Source: Raphanus sativus (taxonomy: Eukaryota; Streptophyta; Magnoliopsida; Brassicales; Brassicaceae). Taken from it: a DNA stretch of 64,000 bases. Below are positions 1 through 11,536 of this stretch, in pieces. Both the position numbers and the translations under genes were made by a program. The stretch lies in NCBI RefSeq assembly GCF_000801105.2, contig NC_079518.1:24780800-24844799 (forward strand), given 5' to 3'. The notes under the pieces were generated by a model. The model had not been told where the DNA came from, did not search any database, and saw nothing but the letters and a program-made list of their open reading frames with translations. Within the stretch, counting starts at the first letter, position 1; each line of letters opens with the position of its first letter.

Positions 1-2
1 AA

Positions 3-443
3 GAAGAAGAAGAGATGAGTACTAGTACTGTTGGGAAAGAGGAGGAAGAAGTGAAGTGGAAAAAGTATGATGGGGAGAGGATGGAAATTAGAGAAAGCGA
101 AGAAGTGGAAAGCTTAAAAATAGCATCAGCGGAGACATCCTCATCAGAGCTCACTCAAGGGATCCTTTTAGACGAAGCTAACAGCTCATCCATTTTTGCC
201 CTTCATTTCTCGTCTTCTCTTCTCGACGATCATGATCAACTTTTTGAAAACTACCCTCAGCTTCCCAGCCATCCTCCTCCTCTACAGCTCCAAGATTTCC
301 CTCAGCTCTCTATGAACGAAGCAGAGATCATATCAATGGACAACTCCAAGCAACAAGACTTTCAGTACAGAGACTCGTTAGATGGGACTCTTGACGAGAT
401 ATTCTCTTTTGCTTCTTCCACCACCTTGCCCCCATCACTTTAA
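3..443 (+). CDS. C-terminal exon of a probable transcription factor (possibly NAC020-like), cut by the window edge
   Basis: The frame is open from base 3, so this is most likely the last exon of a gene starting outside the window; an ATG at 15 lies in frame but need not be the start. About 146 residues are visible. They are rich in Glu, Ser and Pro/Leu, begin with an acidic run (Glu-rich around residues 1-15), and contain no recognisable folded domain, as expected for the activation tail of a plant transcription factor. The next gene downstream is an ALIS3-like gene; in Arabidopsis At1g54320 (ALIS3) neighbours At1g54330 (NAC020) as I recall, and that neighbourhood is the only reason for suggesting a NAC factor. 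No NAC domain is visible, so the identity is inference. The stop is TAA at 441-443. Confidence 0.45.
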   Translation, partial: EEEEMSTSTVGKEEEEVKWKKYDGERMEIRESEEVESLKIASAETSSSELTQGILLDEANSSSIFALHFSSSLLDDHDQLFENYPQLPSHPPPLQLQDFPQLSMNEAEIISMDNSKQQDFQYRDSLDGTLDEIFSFASSTTLPPSL

Positions 444-1683
444 TATATAATCCTTATTTTCATATTCACACTTCTTTTCTTAACCTACTGAAAACTATAT
501 TGATAGTTCAGATATATCGTTTTTTCTTTCTTTTTGTCTTCTGAATTGGTGTAAGTGTAACCCTATGGCAAAAGGTTTTTGGTTGTTGAGTTTTTTTCTA
601 CCACAAAAAATCAAAACATTCATTAGAGTTTTTTTTCTTTTTTAATCTTAAAGAGTGTGTGCTTAGTAGTGAGTCCGTAGATCAACATTTGTAATCTACA
701 TTGTTCATTGTTCTGCTTGTAATCTATACTAGATCTTGTGCGGATGATTATTTTATTTTTACACATAATTATATTTTTACATAATTAATTGTAATATCTA
801 TTATATTACTAATTATTTAATATACTATTTTGAAACACAAAAATTTATAGACCCCATGAAATAATTTGTTTTATTTTAAAAAAAACTCAATATTAGCATA
901 TTTTAAATCATGTGATACAAAATTTTAATTTGAAAATCTTTATTGGTTAAAGATAAAAGATTTATTGAAATTATTATATTAAATAATATCACAGTTTAAT
1001 ACAAAATTGTAGATGAGTTTAGTTATAATTAAAAAAACTGTTTAGTTTAAAAAAATAATTTTAGTTTTAAAATAAACATGACATTAACTAAATATTTAAC
1101 AGTTTGTAAGTCAAAAATGAAATATACATTTATTTTAAATAAACACGAAATTACTTAAATATTTAAAATGTTTATTTTAGTGAAAAATGGAATATGTATT
1201 TATATTGTAAAAAAAAATATGAAAATATTTTATGCAGATATAATTTCAGAGTAAATATAGGAGGGATATCTATTTGATTTGTTTATTTTAAATAATTAAA
1301 TTAATTTAAATATTTATATATAAATTAATTAAAATAACTTTTTAAAGAGTGATCCAAATTAAAAAAAAGAAAAGAATTCGAATAGCCAATAAGCCAATAA
1401 AAAAGGAGAGAAAACTCCTCGAATAATTTTCAGACATTTTTATTATACTCCAGTTGGATAACAAGGGCATCTCTGAGATATGTTTGTAATAAAGTGTCAA
1501 GGAAGCAGAAAAGAAAAAAAGCCCATTGAAAAGCCCAAAATAGAAGCCTATCACACACAAATAGTATTGATGGAAAGAAGACTTGAATGATGATGAGAAG
1601 AGGAAGCACGATTTAGCAAGGCTTCGATTTGTGGGTGTCAGATAGATTGAGGAGCTTTTTCCGCCGATCTCGCTTCCCCCACG
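444..1683. other. AT-rich intergenic spacer
   Basis: This spacer contains no credible coding sequence. About 730-1340 is very AT-rich and looks like decayed transposon sequence. A faint Helitron-like terminus (CTAG followed by GC-poor sequence) near 729 is too degraded to call. About 1560-1683 should hold the promoter and 5' leader of the ALIS gene. Confidence 0.5.
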
Positions 1684-3535
1684 ATGAGTTCCAATACGGC
1701 ATCGTCGAGTGCCGGATCGGGAGATTCTTCCGCTGCCAGGAAGAATTCGAAGCGGCCAAAGTGTATTATTATTATTCCTCTTCTTATTAATCGAGATTTG
1801 GATTTTTGTTCTGTTGTTTTAGATCGTCGTGGTTTCTAGGTCCCCCTAATTCGATCGCGTGAAAACGATCATTGACATTGAAAGGGACAATCTTATTTGA
1901 ATTCCCCCCCTTGACAAACTTGCATGCAGATTCCAAGTTCACACAGCAGGAGCTTCCAGCTTGCAAGCCCATTCTCACGCCTGGCTGGGTAAAACGCATT
2001 TTCTTCTAAATCTCGTTTCAGAGATCAAAAATCTTATTCTTCTTCTTTGCCTTGTAGGTGATTTCGACATTTTTGATAGTCAGTGTGATCTTTATCCCCC
2101 TTGGAGTTATCTCTCTTTTCGCTTCCCAGGATGTACGTCCTATCTATGTCTCAATCAATCAATCAATCACCCTTTCCTACTCTACTCATCAATCTATCCT
2201 GTGTGTGTAGGTTGTGGAGATCGTTGATCGCTACGATAATGATTGCATTCCTGCCCCTGCTAGGACTAACAAAGTTGCATTTATTCAAGGAGATTCACCT
2301 AAAGCTTGTAACCGAACTCTAACAGTCAGTCCCTTTTTTTTTTGCTCTCTCATAAGTTATTGCATTTTTGTTGTTGTTTTTACTCTTTTTTTTTCTTTTC
2401 TCCATCGCCATCATAATTAGGTGACAAAGCGTATGAAGCAGCCTATCTATGTTTACTACCAGCTTGACAACTTCTACCAGAATCACCGAAGGTATTCTTC
2501 TTCTTCTTCACAACTAACATTCATGTTTTTTTTCTTGTCTTTGGTATTCTATAATGAAAGGTACCTTACAAGTGTATCACTGTGTGTGTATCTATCTAGC
2601 TTAGATTATTTTTGTATAGCTCTAATCGACCCGTGTCTATGAACAGGTATGTGAAAAGCCGAAGTGATTCACAGCTGAGAAGTCCAAAATTTGAGAATCA
2701 GATTAGCGCATGCAAGCCTGAGGATGATGTTGGTGGCCAGCCGATTGTGCCATGTGGTCTCATTGCTTGGAGTCTTTTTAATGATACATACACTTTATCA
2801 AGAAATAATACACCCCTAGCTGTCAACAAAAAAGGCATTGCCTGGAAGAGCGACAAGGAGCACAAGTTTGGCAACAAGGTCTTCCCCAAGAATTTTCAAA
2901 AGGGGAATCTCACAGGTGGTGCCACTCTAAATCCAGATATACCGGTAAAAACCTCTAATACTAGACCATTAGTCCATTGACGTGGATGCTTGCTTAGCAA
3001 CTTGACTCTGTCTGACATATCCTTCTTCCTCTTTTCAGCTTAGTGAACAAGAAGATCTCATCGTGTGGATGAGAACTGCAGCATTGCCAACATTTAGAAA
3101 ACTGTACGGAAAGATTGAGACCGACCTTGAGAATGGTGACACCATACAGGTTACGCTGCAGAACAACTATAACACTTACAGTTTTAGTGGGAAGAAGAAG
3201 CTTGTTTTGTCGACAACCAGCTGGCTGGGTGGGAAGAACGATTTCCTCGGCATTGCTTACCTGACAGTTGGTGGGATCTGCTTCTTTTTGGCCCTCGCAT
3301 TTACCATCATGTACCTTGTGAAACCCAGGTACGAAGATCCCTTCAACTGTGGTAATGGTGTATCGCTCATATGCTAAACCCACCCTGATTGTTGGACTGT
3401 CGCTTGTGCATTCGGCCCAGTTATCTTATTAGACTCTGTCATGTTGTGTAACAAATATGTACTTTTTTTGTTTTCAGGCGACTTGGGGATCCGTCCTACC
3501 TGTCATGGAATAGAAATCCCGGAGGAGGTCGTTAA
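1684..3535 (+). CDS. ALIS3: ALA-interacting subunit (CDC50/LEM3 family), ALIS3-like
   Basis: Beta subunit of P4-ATPase phospholipid flippases (ALA proteins). In plants ALIS proteins are needed for ER exit and activity of ALA flippases in the secretory pathway and plasma membrane. Eight exons join to 347 residues: 1684-1762, 1930-1988, 2058-2132, 2211-2324, 2421-2491, 2647-2944, 3039-3328, 3478-3535; all junctions are GT-AG and keep frame. Visible features are a Ser-rich cytosolic N-terminus, KPILTPGW before the first membrane helix ([20 protein letters not shown]), a Cys-containing extracytosolic domain with N-glycosylation sites (for example NDT, NRT), RRYVKSRSD, and a second helix near the end ([20 protein letters not shown]) followed by the typical tail [16 protein letters not shown]. 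Length equals the family norm of about 350. It resembles Arabidopsis ALIS1 and ALIS3; ALIS3 is favoured from recalled neighbour order. No defects are seen. Confidence 0.93.
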
Positions 3536-4118
3536 CAAGCTTGGAGAGGGAGTGAGCTCTGCTCTGCTCTGCGTGTGTAAATCTTGTCTGTCCATGTATA
3601 CATACACTACTTTGAAATCCTTGCTTGCGAAATGCTTGAATCCTCCTCATATTTATTACTTTGTTGCTGTTCCAAACTTTACTTTTGTCCCAACAAACCT
3701 CTCTTCTGTTATTTCCTTAAACCATTCACAGATTTGTAGTGTGTTTCTATAAACATTGCAATTCTAAAAATTAACTTGATTGGTTCAAAACATTAGGTTT
3801 CTCATGAAGGGTGGTGCGTACCATGAAATAATGTCACTCTGGTAAAACTTAATGAAGCATTATCAAATATTTGTTGTTGTTCTTTACTTGCTAAATAAAG
3901 TTGTGATTTTATGTCCGACAGTTCTCCCAAAAAAGAAAGTTTATCCAATTATTATCAACATAAGAAAATACAAAAGACAGTTGCTCAAAAAAAAAAAATA
4001 CAAAGACATCACAGCAGCCACCCCAGGTAAGAAAATTAGCAAACTGACAGAATATGTGTTTACTCACCGCAGATGGGTGAAACTACACATCCAGAAACCC
4101 AACTGGTGCGTGAAGTTA
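3536..4118. other. Convergent 3' region between ALIS and TRAPPC11
   Basis: Tail-to-tail spacer holding the 3' UTRs of the ALIS gene (+) and TRAPPC11 (-). No further gene or repeat is recognised. Confidence 0.5.
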
Positions 4119-7100
4119 CTACTTGGCAGTAGAGTTGGCCTGTGGCGCTGACGGAAACACAAAGACACTTGAAGCAATCGTAGATGGCTGAAACTCAGCA
4201 GAATATCGCACTGATGTCAAAGTAATTTTGGGGAGTTGCTGTTGACCGCAAGTCAAGGGCACTAGCTTATAACTTAAGACGTGTTCCGACTTGGGTAGGA
4301 CTGAAACCGTATTACTGTGAGACCCAGACAGGACAAAACTCTGTGCATCAGCCAGAGCAAACTTTGCTTCTTGGAGCAACTGTGTCTGGTTGCAGATTGT
4401 AATGGCGTATGTGAAGGATTCTCCAAGAATTGCATACGGAGGACAGTTCAAACTCATGACCAGTGGTGATGCATCCACATTTACTTCAGGGAGTTTGTGC
4501 TTCGTTGAAACACATGCTTCTTCTGTGTTACCTCCCTGCCTCCTCCATTTCAAATGTACTGATCCCAAACTAAGCTTCGGGGTTCTCATTGTTGGTGTGA
4601 CTGTGAAAACCTTTTTGAACTCTTCTCCTGGCGCAAGATTAGCAGAACCTGAGGTTTCTCCACCCCCACCCCCCTGCTGAATCAAACATGAAGTTTTCCC
4701 TTGCTCATCATCCAATTCAATCGACATGCACATCAGTTTCAGTGCTACCTCTGTGCAATTTTTGGCACTGACAACTAAGACGCTTTTTTCGTTCAGCGGC
4801 AGAGAAGAAATGTCTTCAGAATCAGGGGCCGGCTTGATCCTATTGAGCAATAGGTGATCCCTTCTATATGGCAGCATAAACCGATTGGTAATGACAAGAG
4901 GCATCTTTCCTTCAATCTGCAAGCTCTTGTGTATGTGAACTTTCTGGGCATTAGCTTCATTGCCTTGTGGCAAATAACCCAATGACACAAAAAGCATAAC
5001 AGGCTTGGCTCTATGCCACTTGATTTCTAGTTTGCAGGACCACGATTCCCCTTCCTTCAGGTCTGGAACAGATACCAGCCCAAAAGATTGCTGTATTTTC
5101 TTTATGTTACCTGTTTCAGACTCGGATTCATCGTTGCCCTCGGCCCCATCAATACCACAGATTTCCACATGATGGCTTTCTAAAGAGAATGGTTCTGCTT
5201 CTCTTGGGCTAAACAAACCACCACCACCCACATCAACTAGATTGATCTTCAATTCACCACTGTATACGGCATGACCCTTTGAGGTTACCACAATAGGCAT
5301 CGTAAAGTTTTCTCCAACTAGGGCAGGACCAGAGGCACCTAGACTGACGTCCACCTGTGGTTCAGGTTCTTCAACTTGAGTAGCTTTCTGGCCAAAGACT
5401 GCAAGAATTGGGTCCTTTGTTGGCAAAGACTGCACACGATTCTCATGCTTCCAGGCAGGCGAATCCTCCATTGCAGCAGGACTCTCGGCTCTTGAACAGA
5501 TCGTGAAACGAGGCCCCAATTTTGCGAGAATAGAAAGACACTCAAGCTTGCCGCTTTGCTCTGCAGATTAAAAAAAAAGAAGCAAATGTCAGAAAAAGGA
5601 AGGCAATCAAAATCCTAAAAGCAAATGGAAAACCAAGTATATAGCAGATTACCCCTTGATTCCATAATACAGATACAAATTATCAAGATTCACATTCAGT
5701 TATGTTAATTGGTAACTATGATTTGAAAAGTCCATAACAGGTTTGACTTCTAATGAATAGACTGCAATCTTGAGATCACACTAACCAGGCTTGATTGCAT
5801 ATGTCAACCTTAACCAATTATTTGGCACAAGCACCAGCGACGGCTCATTCTCTACTTGGCTACCACTTTGCACAGTGCTAAGAGGCCTCTGGGAATTTCT
5901 GATGACAAAATTGCACTTAGATTGATTGAACTGAACTTCTAGATGATCTATGTCGACTGGAAGAGGTAGATGAGAAAGAAGTGACAACGTAATAGAGCAC
6001 AAAGCACGAGGCTTGATCATTTGCTCATGAAAAGCAACCGAAGCTAGGAGAACAGGTCTCAGAGGACTGACGAGATCAATCTCAAGATGAAGAGGGCTAT
6101 CACTGGCTAATTTGAAACCATTTTCTCCGGTAGATGTTGTCTGCTCAGTTTCAGGACACATAAGAGTAAAGACTTCTCGATGTATACTTTCTCTTCTTGA
6201 AACAGTTGCAGGACCCCCAGGACCATATGTTTTGTTTCTCAAGTTCCCAAAGTCGTCACAAGATGTTACAGGCAGTGCAACCATTTCAAGAGACAACTCT
6301 ACAAAATCTTTAAGCGCACCAAGGTTTCTCGAACACTCCCTTAGGTAACCCAATACCTCCCAGAGCAAAGATACCCAACCTTCTTGTCTGTACAAGTTTG
6401 CAGCAATATCAAAAAAGAATTTTGCGTTGCTAGGATCAGATGATCCAAAGTACTCCCGGGCTATTTCAAATGCACAAAAAGCAGCCATCCTCCGGGATTT
6501 AAGGTTGGTAAACGATTCATAAGATTTCTTCAGCCAAGCAACAATTTCAAAGGAATCCTGAAATCGCTTTGCTTCTGAAATTGCATACCGTATGTACTCT
6601 TCATCCGTTATACTGCGAAAACATTAGTTAATCATACCTTAGTAGAGGGTAGCTTTGTTAAGTTGTTTTTTACACATATATGTGGGGTGAATATACTTAC
6701 AAGTGGAGTGTTAACGCTTCTCCCTTCTCACGTAACTGAGAAAACTGACCCACATAGACCGAAGGAGTAATAGACTCTGAGCTGCCATCAATTTCTTGAG
6801 CTGCTACGGAGATTGACAACAACTGTGCCAGGGCAGATTTCTTATTCTGCAAGTAATGAGCAGCCAACTGTGGGGAGAAGAAGTTATTTTTCCCGAAGAT
6901 AAGAAAATATTATAGTTTACGCATAGTGTACTAGGAACATAATGAGTTTAGAAAATTCCGAGAAGGAGAAACAAATTTAGCGGATGAAAAATCCAACATT
7001 TGGTTTGAGATAGGTGTATAATATTGTTTGGGACAAATGGGAAACACGTATACAAATTGAACACTAAATAAAGCACCAAGTGTAGATTATGTTCTGAGTA

Positions 7101-8700
7101 GGAGTTAGATATAGAAAAATGGACTGACCTGATAATAATAGGCAGGATAAAATTCAAATTCAGTCAAAGGTATCTCTGCAGTTCCTTGGTTTAAGGATGA
7201 AAAGCCCTGAACAGTAGCCGAGCTTGTCTCCAGCAACTCAGCAAAGACAAGAAACTGCCTACTCATCCATTCCCAGTGGAGAAAAACATATTCAGTGGAT
7301 CCAACAACCTTGTCATATGATGATTTATGTTGATGAAACCATATGACGGCTTCTGTGAGCTTTCCACCGTGCAACAAAAGCGTAGATATCTTGAAATGCA
7401 ATTGCTCAGCTATGGTCTTAATCTCGACCAAGCGTTGTATTGCAGGCAACCTAGTTGATGTGCCGATCATCTGTTTGCATAAAAAGATATTTCAAAATGT
7501 GTAGAAACCGAAGACATATATATATAACATAATAAAACCAAGAACCAGCAAAGTCTTGGCAAGAAACAGAGTAGGAAAGAAAGAGGACCTCGTGCAAGGA
7601 ATGGTAGGCGTCCTCATAGAACTTCAAGGCCTCACCCCAATCTCTACGAAACTCAGCATATACAGCGACCTAGCATAGGAGGAGTGAGTGAGCCCTCCTT
7701 TACTTAGAAACAAAAATGATGAAGAGGTAAGTGAAAAAGGGTTACTTTGAAACAATAGCGAACAATCAAATCAAGAGAAGCGGAACTTTTTTTTTCGATG
7801 CGAGTTTTGATTCTCCTAGCTTCTTCTCTGTAATACGAAAGGGCCAACTCTGAAAACGCAGAAGCGATTCTGCGAAAAACATATATATATATAGGTAGCG
7901 TGAAGGAAAATTAAACCTGGGGGTGGGTGGAAAATAAAGAAGAGGAGAAGAAGATTAATGGTACCTGGGGAGGGAGATAGGGAGGTCAGAGTGGTTGAGG
8001 AAGAGGACGTACTTAGAATCTAATTCTGCACGCTTTCGCAATGCGAGTAGACGATCTTCGCTGATTACCTCTAGAACAAGTAATGATGATGAAAGGATAA
8101 TAAGCGGAGGAGGATATTCTTATTATTAAAATGAAAATGGAGAAAACGCAGGCAAGGCAGGGTACCATGGGGAGAAGACTGGACCACAACGACCACAAGT
8201 TTGATGTTTTTGGGACGGATAACGGATCTGTGCAAATGTAGGGAGTGGAGGTTGTGAAACAAACAAAGAAACAATGAATAAATAAAAAGGGAAAGAGATG
8301 AAGGAGAGGGGACGTACTTGAGGGTGTCAAGAGAGGAGCAGACCTGTAGCCATTGAGTAGGATCGCCGAAGATGTGATTAGAGGGGAAGAAGGCGGCGAC
8401 AAGAGCAGGGACCTTGGTGCGATGCTTAAGCAACCAGTCCCGTTTCAAGATGCCAGAAGGAAGGGTAGGGGAGGAGGAATCAGAGCTTAGAGGATCTCTG
8501 AAGGAGGAGGAATGGGAATGATCATGAGGAGGAGCAAGGAGGAGAGGGAGATGAGAGAAGTCGGGGAAGGCGAGAGCGTTGATGGGAGGCTGCTGGGAGT
8601 GGAGATGAGTAGTAATGGAGGAGTGTAGCTCTGAGCATCCGAAGAGAGCCACCAGACTTACGGGCGGCGTCCTGAGCTCTTCCGGGTATTCCTCCTCCAT
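4119..8700 (-). CDS. TRAPPC11: Trafficking protein particle complex subunit 11 (foie gras domain protein)
   Basis: Subunit of the TRAPP tethering complex (TRAPPIII in other eukaryotes), acting in ER-Golgi/trans-Golgi vesicle transport. The Arabidopsis counterpart is At5g65950 (ROG2) by memory. The protein starts MEEEYPEELRTPPVSLVALF at 8700 and ends QANSTAK with TAG at 4119-4121. Recognisable blocks in order: N-terminal WLLKHRTKVPALVAAFFPS (about 8410), the foie-gras/TPR-like region with FRRDWGEALKFYEDAYHSLH (about 7600-7665) and MIGTSTRLPAIQRLVEIK (about 7470), the HLEIDLVSPLRPVLLASVAF region (about 6060), and the beta-rich C-terminal gryzun-like part in one long exon, 4119 to about 5560. 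About ten introns with GT-AG ends. No frameshift was noticed. An in-frame upstream exon could add about 67 residues (see the finding). The gene is head-to-head with the VIR3-like gene and tail-to-tail with ALIS. Confidence 0.9.
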
Positions 8701-8850
8701 CTTACTTCCTCCTGTTGTTTTTGTTCTTGGGGGATCATCATCATCATGGATCATCTTGGCCTGCTGCTCTCCCTCGAGTCTGCACGTCGAAATATACAAT
8801 TAGGCAAAATCACAAGAGGGGAATAAAAACAACAAATGGTAGGAACTTAC

Positions 8851-8900
8851 ACTACTTCATTGAGCTTCTGCTCCAACTGTGTACCTTCTTCTGTTGCCAT
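8851..8900 (-). other. Upstream exon of TRAPPC11 with in-frame ATG (5' leader or N-terminal extension)
   Basis: On the minus strand an ATG at 8900-8898 opens a 50-base exon ending in a GTAAGT donor. Splicing to an acceptor just before 8779 places this ATG in frame with the TRAPPC11 start at 8700. The added sequence begins MATEEGTQLEQKLNEVV and contains an Asp run. It may be a genuine alternative N-terminus or a spliced leader whose ATG is used as an alternative start. Confidence 0.45.
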
Positions 8901-9278
8901 GACTCACTCCCTATAACAAACCCAGACGAAATGATTATGACACCAAATAGGCCAAACTTATAGAGAGAGCATTAAGAATATAAGCATAATGTCAACAAGT
9001 CCAAATGTCATAGATTCAAGTCTCTCTATAAAAGCATATTATAAGCGTTGAAAATCAATGGATGACGAAGCACAGATCAAACTAATCGAAACGAAATCAG
9101 ATAAGAAAGATCTAAATCCGAACCTTGAGTTTTGAAGGATGAGAGCATAAGAGTGCTTAGAATCCTGAAATCTTCTTCTTCTTCCCAAGTCGGATCTAAT
9201 CGGAAGAGAAGAGCCTTGTGCTTGTGCTTGTGCTTGTCTTTTTTTTTTTTTTTGTCACAAGTGCTTGTGCTTGTCTAG

Positions 9279-9475
9279 AGAGAGAGAGAGAGAGAGAGCA
9301 CTAAAATGGGCTACGTGCTATTTCTTATTGGGCTGGTGGACTTATAAAATCTTTTTCTACGAATTTGGGCCACACTCGCATATAGGGGAAGTATCGCAGT
9401 CAAAGCACAAATATGAGTAAAGTTAAGGGGCCAATCAATTAATATATCTTTTGCAAATTCCGGCGACACCTAAAA
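9279..9475. promoter_or_regulatory. Shared promoter region of TRAPPC11 and VIR3-like genes, with site II motifs
   Basis: The genes run away from each other with under 800 bases between start codons. The spacer contains a GA microsatellite (about 9279-9298) and three site II type motifs (TGGGCT near 9307 and 9330, TGGGCC near 9366). In plants these motifs are common in promoters of housekeeping and organelle-related genes and bind TCP factors. That the promoter acts in both directions is inference. Confidence 0.45.
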
Positions 9476-10965
9476 TGGCCTCCTCCTTGTCTCCGTCGTC
9501 GTGTCTCGGAAACCTCTTTCTATCGCCTCCTCCTCATCCCTTATCCCGGAAAAGCACTCCAATCTTTGTCGGCGTCTCTCGGGTGCGGAGGAGGCCGACC
9601 AGCGCGCTGAGGGAATGGCGGGAGTACGAAGAGGCTGTGAAGAGAAAAGATCTGGCGGGGGCTCTCAGATTCCTCAAAACCGTCCAAGTCATCGATAAAC
9701 AGCCAAGTGCAACTCCTCCTGCTCCTGGGGGTCTTGATTGGGAGGTATTAGATGCGTGTTTGAATGCAGATGATATGAGACTTGTCGGGAATGCCTTTAG
9801 GTTTCTCAAGGACAGAGGTCTTCTCCCCAACTTCGCCAAGTTCTCCAATATTGGTCCGTAAACTCGACTTCTTCATTTCTTCCCCTTTGATTGATTGATC
9901 GATCAACCAATCTCCCAATTGATTTGATTTGATGGTGTCTCAGTTTTGGAGGGCACAAGAGAGGTCACACCTACTGTCCTCATGTCTGCAACCGGCTTGG
10001 AAGGTCTTCCGTTCACTCACCTGCTGCTTTGATTCATTACTCTCACTCCACCTACTCTACTTAACTTTCTTTTTTTTTTTTTAAAGTGAGTAAACTTGCA
10101 CCGAAGAAGTGGGGTCTCTCTGATAGCTCCAGCATTGCTTTGGCTGCTTTTCTCGGTGGAATCTCCTATCTTCTTTCTCAGGACATTGATCTTCGCCCTA
10201 ACCTTGCTGCCCTTTTGGCTCTTGCTTTCATGGATTCCATTCTTCTCGGTGGCACCTGCTTTGCCCAAATTTCATGCTACTGGCCTCCCCACAAGCGTCG
10301 TGTCATTGTTCACGAAGCTGGTCATCTTCTTGTTGCATACCTCATGGGCTGCCCTATCCGTGGTGTCATTTTGGATCCCATTGTTGCCATGCAAATGGGA
10401 GTTCAGGGTCAGGCTGGAACCCAATTCTGGGATCAAAAGATGGAGAGTGAGATTGCTGAGGGACGGCTTAGCGGTACCTCCTTTGATAGGTGATAGATTA
10501 CTAGTTTAAGCTGTTCTTCTTTCCCTCCCATTCGCAACCCTGATGCTGGTTCCGTTTCTCTCTTAGGTATAGCATGGTTCTTTTTGCTGGTATTGCAGCT
10601 GAAGCACTTGTTTATGGTGAGGCTGAGGGTGGGGAGAATGATGAAAATCTCTTCAGGAGCATCTCCGTACTCCTGGAACCACCATTATCCGTGGCTCAGG
10701 TCTGCTCTCAGTCATACATCTGACTTGATCTCACTAGTATACTCGCTTCCACTTTTCTTGCACATATTGTTGAGCATTCCCAATGTGTACGTTCTATTAT
10801 ACACTGCAGATGTCGAATCAAGCCAGGTGGTCTGTCCTACAATCTTACAATCTGCTCAAGTGGCACAAGGCCGCACATCGCGCCGCTGTTGAAGCTCTGC
10901 AAGTGGGAAGTCCTCTTAGCATTGTGATACGAAGGATTGAGGAAGCTATGTCTCCAACCAGCTGA
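9475..10965 (+). CDS. VIR3: VIR3-like plastid membrane metalloprotease (FtsH-like, M41-type HEAGH motif)
   Basis: Matches Arabidopsis At1g56180 (VIRESCENT3), a putative chloroplast metalloprotease linked to FtsH/VAR2 function in leaf greening. Five exons (9475-9853, 9944-10003, 10087-10489, 10567-10699, 10810-10965) join in frame to 376 residues. The N-terminus is Ser/Pro-rich with few acidic residues, as in plastid transit peptides. Two hydrophobic stretches follow: IALAAFLGGISYLLS, and LAALLALAFMDSILLGG before the zinc-binding HEAGH within VIVHEAGHLLVAYLMGCP (about 10305-10350). A later acidic GGENDENLF segment resembles the M41 region that supplies the third ligand. No AAA+ ATPase domain is present, so unlike true FtsH it cannot power unfolding alone. 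The ATG at 9475 is chosen over an upstream in-frame non-ATG codon. No defects are seen. Confidence 0.88.
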
Positions 10966-11528
10966 CAGAAGCAGATAAACTCAGAAATAAACAACCTGGA
11001 ATGGCGACAAAGATGTTGTATTTTTTTGGATCCATGTTCAAGTAAGTTAAGTATTTTATCCACTGAGGGAGATGTTGAGGACGTGATAGTAGTAGTCTTC
11101 TCTTGCCTCATAATTACTCACATGTTCAAGCAAGCTTTTGATAGCTTCAAGAAATTGGTTGTACAGTAACCAAAACTGTGTAGTTAGTTGCATTATTGTA
11201 TCTAAACATAAAAAGTGTGGCTATTACAAACTCTGACCACTATCATTCTTGTTGTTTCAATTTTTGAGTACACACTTTGACGATGATATGCACCACTATA
11301 CTAGAAATGGAAAAAAGCATACACCATAAGGGCAGTGTTGGTTACTTGATGGATAAAGAGAGTAACCCAATTGTTGCCAGCAGAGCAGAGGAGATCTAGG
11401 TTCTGGGATACAGCCAACTAGCCAAGCTATTAAGTTAAGGAAAAAAACTATTAAGTGCAAGAGTTTGCCGACATCACCTTTGCTCTGTTTTCTTTCTGCT
11501 CTTTTTCGACGTCATGTTTTGGCTCTCA
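10966..11528. other. 3' flank of the VIR3-like gene
   Basis: Holds the 3' UTR of the VIR3-like gene, then spacer. No gene is seen. Confidence 0.45.
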
Positions 11529-11536
11529 TCTCGCAT

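Noticed and set aside
720..780. Possible Helitron 3' end (CTAG then GCGG)
   Set aside because: Hairpin and partner end are not recognisable; too degraded to support.
3000..3383. Minus-strand 129-codon open frame
   Set aside because: Antisense of ALIS exon 7; no independent similarity.
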